Source: Bdellovibrio sp. | GTDB taxonomy: Bacteria > Bdellovibrionota > Bdellovibrionia > Bdellovibrionales > Bdellovibrionaceae | Assembly (NCBI GenBank): GCA_025359945.1 | Contig: JANYDD010000053.1 | Location: 23,156 to 87,155 of the forward strand | Direction: 5' to 3' | Length of the DNA stretch: 64,000 bases | In this document: positions 52,107 to 61,012 of the stretch, piece after piece | How positions within the stretch are numbered: the first letter of the stretch is position 1 | Layout of the letters: each line of letters opens with the position of its first letter | Notes under the pieces: model-generated | What the model saw: the letters and a program-made list of their open reading frames with translations, nothing else | Told to the model about the DNA's origin: nothing | Database searches by the model: none | Translations under genes and position numbers: made by a program

Positions 52107-52940
52107 TTAAATCTGCCCGTCAATTAAACGCATCACTTCGTTCAACGAGGTTTTTTTATCTGTCGAAGCAGTTCTCTTGCCGATAATTAAAGCGCAAGGC
52201 ACAGAAAACTTTCCGGCGGGGAATTCCTTATCCATCATGCCAGGGATCACCACGCTTTGCTTTGGAATAAAGCCCCTGTAAGTTTTCTTTTCTGCGGTAG
52301 TGACATCGATGACAGGAGTTGAAGCGGTCAGCATAACGCCCGCACCTAAAACGGCTTCCTGTTCGACCAAAACCCCTTCGACAATTACGCAGCGAGATCC
52401 CACAAATACGTTATCTTCGATCACCACACTTCGAGTCGAGATGGGCTCAAGCACACCGCCGATTCCGACTCCACCAGAGAGATGCACATTTTTTCCAATC
52501 CATGCGGCCGAACCCACGGTCGCCCAAGAATCCACCATAGTTCCCGCACCCACGCGGGCGCCGATATTGATAAAGCTTGGCATAAGCACGCAACCTTTTT
52601 CAATGTGACTGCCAAAGCGAGCGCACGCAGGGGGCACCACCCGAACAAAATCTTTAGCCGACCATTTTTTCAGAGGGATTTTATCATAAAACGAAAGCGC
52701 TGGGCCGACCTCAAAATAAAAGCAGTCAGAAATTTTAAAATACAGTAAGATAGCTTGTTTTAACCAAGCATGATGAATCCATTTCCCTTCGATTTTTTGG
52801 CAAACCGAAAGACGCCCTTGATCCAAATGCTCCAGAGTGGATTGAATCAGCTGCCTGTCTTCAGGTTTTAACTGGGAGACAAATTCGGGTTCAGATATTC
52901 TTTTGTAAAGGGATTCGATAGCTAATTGTTGATCAATCAT
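52107..52940 (-). CDS. dapD: 2,3,4,5-tetrahydropyridine-2,6-dicarboxylate N-succinyltransferase
   Basis: Adds succinate in the succinylase branch of diaminopimelate/lysine synthesis. Left-handed beta-helix hexapeptide repeats (IGARVGAGTMVDSWATVGS, KNVHLSGGVGIGGVLEP, EDNVFVGSRCVIVEGVLV) follow an N-terminal helical domain of about 100 residues. 277 aa is typical. I start at ATG 52940, which has AAAGGTG upstream; the frame to 52955 adds six residues. A diaminopimelate decarboxylase gene lies 1.9 kb away. Confidence 0.93.
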   Translation of the reverse strand: MIDQQLAIESLYKRISEPEFVSQLKPEDRQLIQSTLEHLDQGRLSVCQKIEGKWIHHAWLKQAILLYFKISDCFYFEVGPALSFYDKIPLKKWSAKDFVRVVPPACARFGSHIEKGCVLMPSFINIGARVGAGTMVDSWATVGSAAWIGKNVHLSGGVGIGGVLEPISTRSVVIEDNVFVGSRCVIVEGVLVEQEAVLGAGVMLTASTPVIDVTTAEKKTYRGFIPKQSVVIPGMMDKEFPAGKFSVPCALIIGKRTASTDKKTSLNEVMRLIDGQI

Positions 52941-53172
52941 AGGACACCTTTGCACACATTTTTAGAAAATTAAATACGTTAGCAAAGGCTCGCAAAAGAG
53001 ATTTGTTTATAGCTTGGATTCAATGAATTGATGGAAGAAATAGTTTTAGCTCCTCGAATGCAATTCTTCTTGCGATAATTTTAAGCAAATTTGCCCTCAG
53101 GCCCATCGAATGCTTGAACTGTATGTTGTCTTCCGATATTCCTGGTCGATCTTCAAAGTTCGGGGGAGGGTT

Positions 53173-54798
53173 TTGAAAAAATCAAATTTATTTCTTCCTT
53201 TTTTTCTGGGCGTTTTTTTCTGTTATAGCGCGTTTTCAGCAACAAGCTGTCGCGAAAAAAAAATAATAGATGCCATTCGTACTCCTGCCCAGGGTTGACC
53301 CCAGATCGGATTGTTGATTTCTGATCCAGGATCAGGGGGATTGCAACTGATCGAGCAAGCCCAAGCTGCAGGTATCCCGGTGATCACCACCTTTGATCCG
53401 ACTCGTTTGCTTCAAGTTTATCACACCTTTGTTAAGCCTGCGGACCATCATATTGATGTCTCGCGATTTCGAAAAAATCATCGTCTTCAAATGAAGCCTT
53501 TATGGGCTGCGATTGAAAGCATGGCGAACCAACTTGGGATCCAAAGACTGATAGTATTGCCCGGCCTAGAGACCGGTGTGAATCTAGCTTTTTCTTTGAA
53601 CTCGTTGAAAGCGCAAAGACCCAAGGGATTGGAAATTCCGGTGCGATGGGAAATTGATCTTGGCCTTTTGGGTCATAAGAAAGAATTTTTAAAACATCTT
53701 GCAGATCACGGTTTTATGGTTCCCATTTCGGAATCAGTTAGCAGTATCGAAGAGGCTCGGCGGGTCGTTGAAAAACATCATTTTTTTCAAGTTCCCGGTT
53801 TTGAGGTTGCGGTATTAAAACTAGACGATTCAGCCGCCGGAATGGGAATTACTTTTTCAAATACTTTGGCCAAACTTGAGGCCAACTTGCAAAAAACTTT
53901 TGATAGCAAAAGTCTTCGGGGCGATCGAAACAAAAGCGCATTGATTCAACAATATTTGGGCGACGCCGAATCGGCGGTTCAAGGGATACGTTTTTCCTTC
54001 AAAGGTAAAACCTATATTGTCATCACTGACGTCTTGGAATACTCGCGCTTTAAAATCTTAGATGGTCCAGGTGCTATTAACGTCCCCGATGTGCGGCGGG
54101 TGGTCGCTACTCAGGGCAAGAAGGGCAGCGGCCTGCATTTGGCGATGGCACAATATGGGGCAAGAATCGTGGCCACTCTTCCGGTGAATCTGATGCAATT
54201 TCATATCGAAGCCTTTACTAATCCCTATAATCGACCCGATGTTAGTTTTGATTATGATCATTTTATGACCACCGACGGAAATATGCGCGGGCCTGGATCC
54301 TTATTAAGCAAAGCAGCTGCCTTAGCGACGGGGGGATTTGATGTGAATCAATCTTTGATTCAACTGTTAAAAGATCCCGATCAATTTTTGAAACAGTTTC
54401 CGGTGGACCCAAGACTTTCTACTTCAGATTACGAAGTGATTATTATCCCTACTCAGAAATCGACCTACCATTTAACCATCAGTAATTTTACTGAGGGCGC
54501 AAAGCTAAACCCTTACCTGATTTCAAAACTTAAAGATTTTGGTGATAAAGTCAAAGCCGAGGGCGGAGAATTTTTTTATGATTTCGGGTCGAACAAACCG
54601 GGCCAGGTAGTACCAACCAGCCAAGGCTTAATGGATAAACTGGGGGTAGTGATCATTGCGTTTGATAGCGAGCGGCTATGTAGCAAGTGGGCTTTTGAAT
54701 TTCGCAATCGCTTTCCGCTTTTTGCGCCAGGCGCGCCAGGGTCGATGATCCCGATGCCTTTGTTAGGAAAACCCCACCCTTGGGAGAAAGCGAAATAG
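53173..54798 (+). pseudogene. Exported ATP-grasp-like protein gene interrupted by an in-frame TGA
   Basis: Read through, the frame spans 541 codons. A TTG start at 53173 follows GGGGAGGG and gives a signal peptide (LFLPFFLGVFFCYSAFSA). The frame then meets TGA at 53296-53298 and continues open in the same frame from 53299 to 54798. The downstream 495-aa part shows ATP-grasp-like segments: RWEIDLGLLGHKKEF, DDSAAGMGITFSN, ALIQQYLGDAESAVQGIR, EAFTNPYNRPDVSFDY. An internal TTG at 53311 could restart without the signal. It could be a recent nonsense mutation, a sequencing error, or readthrough. The specific substrate is unknown. Confidence 0.65.
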
Positions 54799-54872
54799 TT
54801 CTCAAGAACAATTGTTTACGGACCTTTTTAGTCACTTGCCGGCGCCCCCTAAATTCTGATTTGATAAAAACA

Positions 54873-56087
54873 ATGAATTCATTTTTTCGATACAATCGAA
54901 GTGGCGAACTGCAATTTGGCCCGCATAATTTAGCCGAAGTAACTTCGGAACTTCGTGGACCCACTTTTTTTTATTCTTCCATGATTTTGGATCATCGTTT
55001 GAAAGTCTTTGCGACCGAAGTAAAAAAAAATCTGCGATTTCCGCCAAAGATTTTTTTTGCGATGAAGGCAAATCACAATCGCCAAGTGCTAGACCATATT
55101 CGCCAACAAAATATTGGGGTCGACGTGGTCAGCGGTGGCGAGCTTCGACTGGCATTGGATTTAGGATTTGCACCCGATCAAATTATTTTTTCTGGTGTTG
55201 GAAAATCCATCGACGACTTGCAGTTGGCTGCAAGTCGTAAAATTTTTCAAATTAATATCGAAAACTTTGGCGAGCTAAAAAGGCTTTGCAAAATTCAAAA
55301 CCAGTTGCGAACCCCTTCAACATTTCAAACACCATTAAAGATTGGGCTTCGTTTGAATTTGGATATCGATGCTGGGTCTCACCCCAAAATCACAACGGGC
55401 AGAAAGATCGACAAGTTTGGGTTATCTCCATCAGATTATTTAAATTGCCTTGATTTGCTTAAAAATGAAACTTCTTTGGTGCTTGGGGGTTTAACCATTC
55501 ATTTGGGCTCACAAATTTTAAAATTTAAAAGTTTTAAGTCGGCGTTCGCGTTGCTAAAAGAAAAATACGTGGAACTTTTTCAGTTGGGGTTTGCACCCGA
55601 AACATTGGATGTGGGTGGGGGCTTGGGGATCGACTACAATGGATCCAACCGGGAAGATGTCTTAATTCTTAAAAAATGGTCAGCAGGCCTTGCAGGTTTA
55701 AATTTTTTCAAGGGACAAGTTTTAATCGAACCCGGGCGTTTTCTAGTAGCGCGATGTGGGGTTCTGTTGGCACAGGTCGAATACTTGAAAAAAAATAAAG
55801 AAAAAGAATTTCTGATTTTAAATTCTGGGATGAATCATTTACTTCGACCCGCTTTGTACGATTCGTTTCACGAAATCTCGCAAGTTTCCAAAAAGCTAAA
55901 CAAAAAGGCGCGAAAATTTGAAGTCGTTGGACCTGTTTGTGAGTCTTCAGATACTTTTGGAAAAGGGCGCCTGATAGTAGATCCCAAAGAAGGGGATTGG
56001 GTTGCGATTCATGATTGCGGAGCTTACGGATCGTCGATGTCTAGCGACTACAATTTATTTTCAAGAGCTGATGAAGTGTTAGTTTAA
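54873..56087 (+). CDS. lysA: Diaminopimelate decarboxylase-like PLP enzyme
   Basis: Fold-type III PLP-dependent decarboxylase, 404 aa. The Schiff-base Lys lies in IFFAMKANHNRQVL, the HIGSQ region is LTIHLGSQILKF, the glycine-rich phosphate loop is LDVGGGLGIDYNG, and the second-subunit Cys-Glu motif is VGPVCESSDTFG, matching DapDC (CESGD-type). The C-terminal Tyr is GAYGSSMSSDYN. ATG 54873 fits the family start. It makes lysine from meso-DAP, or acts on related amino acids such as carboxynorspermidine; dapD nearby favours lysine. Confidence 0.85.
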   Translation: MNSFFRYNRSGELQFGPHNLAEVTSELRGPTFFYSSMILDHRLKVFATEVKKNLRFPPKIFFAMKANHNRQVLDHIRQQNIGVDVVSGGELRLALDLGFAPDQIIFSGVGKSIDDLQLAASRKIFQINIENFGELKRLCKIQNQLRTPSTFQTPLKIGLRLNLDIDAGSHPKITTGRKIDKFGLSPSDYLNCLDLLKNETSLVLGGLTIHLGSQILKFKSFKSAFALLKEKYVELFQLGFAPETLDVGGGLGIDYNGSNREDVLILKKWSAGLAGLNFFKGQVLIEPGRFLVARCGVLLAQVEYLKKNKEKEFLILNSGMNHLLRPALYDSFHEISQVSKKLNKKARKFEVVGPVCESSDTFGKGRLIVDPKEGDWVAIHDCGAYGSSMSSDYNLFSRADEVLV

Positions 56088-56092
56088 CAAAA

Positions 56093-56128
56093 AAAAAGCC
56101 GCTCGTTATCTTCCTTGAGCGGCTTTTT
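56093..56128 (+). terminator. Intrinsic terminator after lysA
   Basis: AAAAAGCCGCTC pairs perfectly with GAGCGGCTTTTT across a 12-base loop, with T5 at the 3' side, five bases past the lysA stop. Textbook structure; the A run gives reverse activity as well. Confidence 0.92.
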
Positions 56129-56311
56129 AACTATGATATGAGCTTCCCCTGATCGGGTGAACTGTTTTATCAGCTCCCAGTATCAGTGGAAGAACAAACA
56201 ACCTAGTACCAGGAAGAAAGCGACTTCAACTCCTGGATTGCCTTTTATGTTAGGCTTTGCGGATTTCTTTGGTCAAAGAGATAAAAGTCCAGTTTGAGTT
56301 AAGAGTTTCTC

Positions 56312-57361
56312 TTACGCGTAAAGTCCGTGAGCTCTGGACTCCAAAGTGCCAGACGGCGTCATGTCGATAAAACGAGCTTTGTCTTTCATTTCCGCGATCG
56401 AATTTGCGTTTAAGTAACTCATCCCGCTGCGAATTCCCCCGCAAATTTCATAAATCACATCTTTTAATGGTCCTTTAACCCCAACCTGGGTGCTTTCACC
56501 TTCGGGGGCCATGCCTTGGGGCACGCCACCGCGCCAACTGACTTGCGCGGACTTTGAAGCCATGCCCCGGTAGAGTTTACGGCCATTTTTAATTTCTCCA
56601 GGAGTTTCAATAGTTCCGGCTAACATACTACCTAACATCACGCTGCTGGCTCCGGCGCAGAGTGCCTTTACGATATCTCCGGAATTTTTTAAGCCACCGT
56701 CGGCAATCAGTGGGATCTTGCGGTCAATGGCGATCTCGGCACAAAGCGCAATTGCGGTTAATTGAGGCACTCCGCAACCGGTTATAATTCTTGTGGTGCA
56801 CATCGAACCTGGACCAATTCCTACTTTGATGGCGTCGGCCCCGGAATTAATTAAATCTAGGGCGGCCTGAGGCGTGGCAATATTTCCGGCCAGGATTTCA
56901 ACTTTCGGGAATTTCTTTTTCATCCATTGAATCATTTCCATCATCTGGACGGAATGCCCGTGAGCAATATCTATCGTAATCAAGTCGACGCCAGCGTCGA
57001 CCAGGTTCTCTGCTCGGACCTGCGATTCTTCACCCACTCCAACACTGGCAGCCGCGTACGATGTTTTTAGATTTTTAAGTTTTCTTATTTCTTCAACTTG
57101 TTTTTCCATGGACATAAATCGGTGGATAATTCCCAGTCCACCTAAGTCCGACATTCCTTTGGCCATCTCAAATTCAGTCACCGTGTCCATATTGGCGGAG
57201 ATCAAGGGCAAATCCAGATTTGTTTTGGGCGTCAATAGACTTGCCAGCTGAGGGTCATTGCGAGACCGAATATCGGATTGCGAGGGCACCAGCAAGACAT
57301 CGTCAAAAGTTAAACCGCGACCTCGGTTTTTAATTTCTTTCCAGCTGTACATCAGTTCCAT
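56312..57361 (-). CDS. IMP dehydrogenase/GMP reductase family protein without CBS domains
   Basis: 349 aa TIM-barrel. [18 protein letters not shown] at the start, [19 protein letters not shown] with the catalytic Cys, and [18 protein letters not shown] at the C-terminus. CBS domains are missing, as in GMP reductase. The segment after the barrel reads [16 protein letters not shown] and lacks the Arg-Tyr flap pair of IMPDH, but its [15 protein letters not shown] end is IMPDH-like. I cannot decide between GMP reductase and a CBS-less IMPDH. It overlaps the upstream membrane protein gene by 32 bases. Confidence 0.85.
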   Translation of the reverse strand: MELMYSWKEIKNRGRGLTFDDVLLVPSQSDIRSRNDPQLASLLTPKTNLDLPLISANMDTVTEFEMAKGMSDLGGLGIIHRFMSMEKQVEEIRKLKNLKTSYAAASVGVGEESQVRAENLVDAGVDLITIDIAHGHSVQMMEMIQWMKKKFPKVEILAGNIATPQAALDLINSGADAIKVGIGPGSMCTTRIITGCGVPQLTAIALCAEIAIDRKIPLIADGGLKNSGDIVKALCAGASSVMLGSMLAGTIETPGEIKNGRKLYRGMASKSAQVSWRGGVPQGMAPEGESTQVGVKGPLKDVIYEICGGIRSGMSYLNANSIAEMKDKARFIDMTPSGTLESRAHGLYA

Positions 57362-58022
57362 TTTTTTTCTCCCAAATTCTAAAAAGTAACGACGCCATCA
57401 AGACTGTTAAACCAAATTTAAAAATATGAAGGCATAAACTCTCTAAAGGCGTGTTCCAAAATACCGAATAGTCGTCCAGGCTTAAAAAAAGCAGGGGAAC
57501 AACGACTGAAAATCCCGTCAAGATCAATGAAATTTTCCAGAACGAAAATCGCACTTTTTGGGTCGAAGACTCCAGAGCATCGACGCGGCCGGATTGGTAG
57601 TCGGGATCGAACATGACGACAAATGGGACAAAGGTGTAACAAACCCACTTGTACAAGCCAGGGAAAATAAAGAGAAAGCTCCAAGAAAAAGTTTTTCCCA
57701 GTGCACGAAGACTTTCGATAAACAGTAAATTCAATCGGCTAGCAAAAAACTGTAGCAGCGAGGTCTGATCGTTTCTTTTACGAAATTTAAGTGCTGCCAG
57801 AATCAGCCCGCCAAGGACCAGATTCAGCGCCACGCTAAAAAGAACGCTTCCTAAAACCGGAAACCAAATCCACAGATTGACACCCTTCTGAGACGAAATC
57901 TGCTGAAACAAAAATTCGGTCATCCACTGCTGAAAGAGCGAATCGAAGAAAAAAAGCAAAAACGCCATCACCAGAGCAACGATAATGTTTTTTCGAGAAA
58001 CGAATTTCGAATTTTGAGTCAT
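57330..58022 (-). CDS. Membrane protein of unknown function
   Basis: 230 aa with five or six hydrophobic segments (IIVALVMAFLLFFFDSLFQQ; FPVLGSVLFSVALNLVLGGL; FSWSFLFIFPGLYKW; ISLILTGFSVVVPLLFLSL; FGLTVLMASLLFRIW). Between the third and fourth lies DPDYQSGRVDALESSTQ, which resembles the D-x-x-x-x-x-A-L-x-x-S pattern of DUF975/YciC-type proteins, weakly. It overlaps the IMPDH-like gene and is probably co-transcribed with it. Confidence 0.6.
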   Translation of the reverse strand: MTQNSKFVSRKNIIVALVMAFLLFFFDSLFQQWMTEFLFQQISSQKGVNLWIWFPVLGSVLFSVALNLVLGGLILAALKFRKRNDQTSLLQFFASRLNLLFIESLRALGKTFSWSFLFIFPGLYKWVCYTFVPFVVMFDPDYQSGRVDALESSTQKVRFSFWKISLILTGFSVVVPLLFLSLDDYSVFWNTPLESLCLHIFKFGLTVLMASLLFRIWEKKNGTDVQLERN

Positions 58023-58253
58023 GTTTTTCCGATCTTGGATTCTAAATTTGAGCTTGTCGTTAGCTTTACTGAAATTACAATTCTTCGTAACTTCGCCGGG
58101 TGCTTAAAAGCCATAAATACTTTTACGCGATTTTCAGTAGTCAACAAGGCTGACTTCAAGTCAAGCCGGTCAGTCAGGTTCGCAAACTAAAAGTTTAACG
58201 CTTCGTCATCAGTTGTAAAAGAAACGCGAAAATGTTTTTATCGCGATTCAACT

Positions 58254-59909
58254 TCAAAGTGCCCCGGTGGCGAAATTGGTAGACGCACAGGACTTAAAAT
58301 CCTGGGCTTCGGTTAAACGGGCGTGCCAGTTCAAGTCTGGCCCGGGGCACCAACTTTTAGTGACTCCTTTATTTTTGATCTGAGCCAAAACCTTAAACGA
58401 ACTTCTTAAATCATATCGGATGGTTGCTCCGTCCAAAGATAAGTTCGAGAGCACGTTTCTAAGAATGACCAGCCTTTTATGGGGGTCGGATGTATTCCAC
58501 TTATTTTCCACGGTCTTAGCGAGTTCGAGAGTAATTTCTAATCGCTCTCGAACTAAATCTCGAGTCTTTTCGTAATTGTTCTCCAACTTAGACCGCAAGG
58601 TCTGAATTTCTTCCTTTAATTTCTCACGCAAACGCCGGTAATCCTCTTCGTCGATTAAACCCCGGCTCATGTCCCCGTATAGCTGATCTTGCTTTTTAAA
58701 GAGCGTTTCAAGCGTTTCTTTGGCCTGTCTATGCTCCTGTCGGAATTCCTCAATGCGACGTTCTTCATTCTCATTGATCGTAAACGCAATATCAGCGGCC
58801 AAGGCACTGGGGATTGATATTTCCTTTACCGCTGCTTCAAGTTGAGCCCAAAGCTTGTCTTCGTTGGCGTTAACCTGCGAAAGTCCCAATTTCTTATGGG
58901 CGCCTTTCCCGTCGGTGCAGTGGTAATAATGATATTGCCGCTCAGTCCCCTTGGTTCGGTTTAATTTCGTTTTCGGATCATAAATGATCTGACACCCACA
59001 TTCGGGCAACGCGCATTTTAAAAAATGGCTAAAGGAGCCAAGAGGAGATTTTTGGTTCGGGGTTCCGCGCATTTTTCCTTGTGCAATATCGACCCATGTC
59101 GGCGGAATAAAAACTTCATGCTTGCCTTGGTAGGTGACGCCTCCCCATTCAAAGATCCCACCATAAAATTCATGTAGAAGTGTTTTTTCAACTGTACTCT
59201 TGCTGAACTTATACTTTTTCTCCCCAAGCTGCTGCGTGAACTCTGTTCGAATCTCATTGCTAATTGCTTCATAGGAGTATTTGTTAACAGCCCTCAGTTC
59301 AAACATTCGGTACACGATATTTTTCAGATCAGGATTTACGACGATTCTGGCTTCTTTTCGTCCATGCTTACCAATAACACCATCTCGAACATATTTATAC
59401 CCAATCGGTGGGTGGCCAGGGTACCAACCGTTCCTTGCTTTTTCGTTTAGCCCTTTTTTTGTCTCGCGCGCGATATTTAGCGCAATATATTTACTGACCG
59501 AAGTCATCATGTCGTCAGTAAACACGTCCGCAGGGCTGCAGTCTTTGTCTACGATTCTACGATCCTTATAATAGTGGATCTCAAGTTTTCCCATCATCAC
59601 GAAAAGCTGAATTTGTTCTCGGTTAGTAAAATTTCTTGTCAGACGATCGGGTTTTTCAACTACGAGCCGAACCGGATCGTCACTTTTTTGCTTGTCGATC
59701 TGGTTTTTCAAAAAATCCATCATGCCATCGAACTTTTGGCGCTTACCAGATTTGCTGCCCGTTTCTACAAATCTAAAGATCTTCAAAATATTGAAGACCT
59801 TCTTGTTACAATATTCCACCGCGAAGCGCTCTTGCGCATCGAGGGAATAGCCGTCGTCCTGCTTTTGATCAGAAATTCGGCAAAGAATGACCGCATTTGA
59901 TTTACTCAT
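58254..59909 (-). CDS. Large serine recombinase overlapping tRNA-Leu
   Basis: 551 aa. Resolvase N-terminal domain with catalytic Ser in ILCRISDQKQDDGYSLDAQE and KPDRLTRN (R residues), the recombinase domain (GYKYVRDGVIGK, FYGGIFEWGGV), a Cys-rich zinc ribbon (CALPECGCQIIYD ... YYHCTDGKG) and a coiled-coil region (EEDYRRLREKLKEEIQTLRS). The last 31 or so codons are the antisense of the tRNA-Leu gene (PGPDLNWHARLTEAQDF), so the protein end depends on the integrated state. It should integrate the element at this tRNA. Confidence 0.9.
   Translation of the reverse strand: MSKSNAVILCRISDQKQDDGYSLDAQERFAVEYCNKKVFNILKIFRFVETGSKSGKRQKFDGMMDFLKNQIDKQKSDDPVRLVVEKPDRLTRNFTNREQIQLFVMMGKLEIHYYKDRRIVDKDCSPADVFTDDMMTSVSKYIALNIARETKKGLNEKARNGWYPGHPPIGYKYVRDGVIGKHGRKEARIVVNPDLKNIVYRMFELRAVNKYSYEAISNEIRTEFTQQLGEKKYKFSKSTVEKTLLHEFYGGIFEWGGVTYQGKHEVFIPPTWVDIAQGKMRGTPNQKSPLGSFSHFLKCALPECGCQIIYDPKTKLNRTKGTERQYHYYHCTDGKGAHKKLGLSQVNANEDKLWAQLEAAVKEISIPSALAADIAFTINENEERRIEEFRQEHRQAKETLETLFKKQDQLYGDMSRGLIDEEDYRRLREKLKEEIQTLRSKLENNYEKTRDLVRERLEITLELAKTVENKWNTSDPHKRLVILRNVLSNLSLDGATIRYDLRSSFKVLAQIKNKGVTKSWCPGPDLNWHARLTEAQDFKSCASTNFATGAL
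58261..58352 (+). tRNA. tRNA-Leu(TAA) with encoded CCA
   Basis: Acceptor GCCCCGG pairs with CCGGGGC, anticodon stem CAGGA/TCCTG carries TAA (reads UUA), the long variable arm is typical of leucine tRNAs, and the T arm is GCCAG-TTCAAGT-CTGGC. CCA is encoded. The 3' half is the likely attachment site of the element whose recombinase gene overlaps it antisense. Confidence 0.97.
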
Positions 59910-59942
59910 GTATATCCTCCTTACGTTTCAATATCTTTTTCA

Positions 59943-60302
59943 CTATTCACTAAGCCAGCGCATAAAAGTTGCGATGTCCCCGATGTCGTCATCGGAAAGG
60001 CCCAGCTTCCGCAAATTTTCTCTTGGTTCAAAAATAGATTCATCAAAGACCGGCATAACTTCGCGTTCAAAATCCATCCTCGTCGAGACATTATTTTTAT
60101 CTTTAACTGCAGCTTCAGATGGGATCGGAGGAGCTGGGTTTTTCTTCTGACCTCTCGCTGCTTTCTTGCAGGTTTTGCATTTCGACTCATATCGGTCTCC
60201 TTGTTTAAAAAACTCCGTAAGGGACTTGAACTCCTTACAACAAGAGCAAGGCTTTTTACTTAACTCCACGTCTAACTCCACAGCGGATGAAGTCCAGTGC
60301 AT
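59943..60302 (-). CDS. Cys-rich small protein next to the recombinase
   Basis: 119 aa. The N-terminal half has CSCCKEFKSLTEFFKQGDRY followed by CKTCKKAARGQKK, two CxxC pairs about 25 residues apart, which look like one zinc ribbon. The C-terminal half is acidic and helical (NLRKLGLSDDDIGDIATFMR). The gene ends 33 bases before the recombinase start on the same strand. In this place a recombination directionality factor is possible, but no known one is recognised. Confidence 0.65.
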   Translation of the reverse strand: MHWTSSAVELDVELSKKPCSCCKEFKSLTEFFKQGDRYESKCKTCKKAARGQKKNPAPPIPSEAAVKDKNNVSTRMDFEREVMPVFDESIFEPRENLRKLGLSDDDIGDIATFMRWLSE

Positions 60303-60420
60303 CTTGAAAACTTAGCTAAAAAGAGGTGTGCAACTGCACATGAATTTCGAGTGGACATCTCGAAAAAAGGAAGCGTTATTTCTTCTAGGCACGTCACATG
60401 AAGAAATGGAGCAAAGTCAT

Positions 60421-60603
60421 ATGAAAAACGATGTTGAGTTAAAGCTCGCCGAAAACTTAAGACGACTAATGGCAGAAAAAAAATTAAAAATTAGCACTGC
60501 CGCGAAAAGAGTGGGAATGAACAAAACCTTATTGGCGTTGGAATTTCACTTGAGCGGCTTTCTAATCGACTTCGAAAAATTGAAAAAAGTCTTTCATTGG
60601 TAA
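60421..60603 (+). CDS. Short HTH protein, possible element repressor
   Basis: 60 aa from the ATG at 60421, with GGAG ten bases upstream. The N-terminal 35 residues (ELKLAENLRRLMAEKKLKIS, then AAKRVGMNKTLLA) match the first helices of Xre-type HTH domains. The expected last helices are replaced by a short divergent end (HLSGFLIDFEKLKKVFHW), so it may be truncated or frameshifted. It faces away from the leftward recombinase genes, as expected for a regulator. The frame is open upstream to 60328. Confidence 0.5.
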   Translation: MKNDVELKLAENLRRLMAEKKLKISTAAKRVGMNKTLLALEFHLSGFLIDFEKLKKVFHW

Positions 60604-60631
60604 CGGAAAAAATGGATCTCTCGAGCCAGCC

Positions 60632-61012
60632 TTAACTTTCGATTTCAGATTTAAATTCGGCTTCATTACCATCGAGGGTAGACACTTCTTTTTTCGTCTC
60701 CACCTTTTTTTGCCTAACAACCACCTCAAGGTTTCCCGGTGAGCCATCTTTTTTGGCTTGCTTAACTTCTTTGAGAAGTCTTCGCAAAAAAGCCTCCTCA
60801 TCGTAATAGCGTTCAACAATTGCATTGAGATCCGCATTTGATAAATTTTCGGCAGATTTCTCAATATACCAATTCAAGAATTCTTTTTTAGATAAACGCA
60901 CCCGCCGAGTAGCAATTTGCTCAAGCCAACGGTCAATTTTTTTGCCCGACTCTTCGTTTAAAACCACGGTTTCACGGGCCACACGGATGGCATCTTTATT
61001 TTCTTCGCTCAT
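60632..61012 (-). CDS. Helical protein coupled to the methyltransferase gene
   Basis: 126 aa, mostly helical: VARETVVLNEESGKKIDRWL at the start, then ATRRVRLSKKEFLNWYIEKS and SNADLNAIVERYYDEEAFLR, and a charged tail. The start overlaps the methyltransferase stop by four bases (ATGA). A DNA-binding ribbon-helix-helix or mobilisation accessory function is possible, but I do not recognise a family. Confidence 0.6.
   Translation of the reverse strand: MSEENKDAIRVARETVVLNEESGKKIDRWLEQIATRRVRLSKKEFLNWYIEKSAENLSNADLNAIVERYYDEEAFLRRLLKEVKQAKKDGSPGNLEVVVRQKKVETKKEVSTLDGNEAEFKSEIES

Noticed and set aside
59921..60190. 89-aa minus-strand frame near the recombinase start
   Set aside because: Shadow of the Cys-rich protein frame, which keeps two CxxC pairs.
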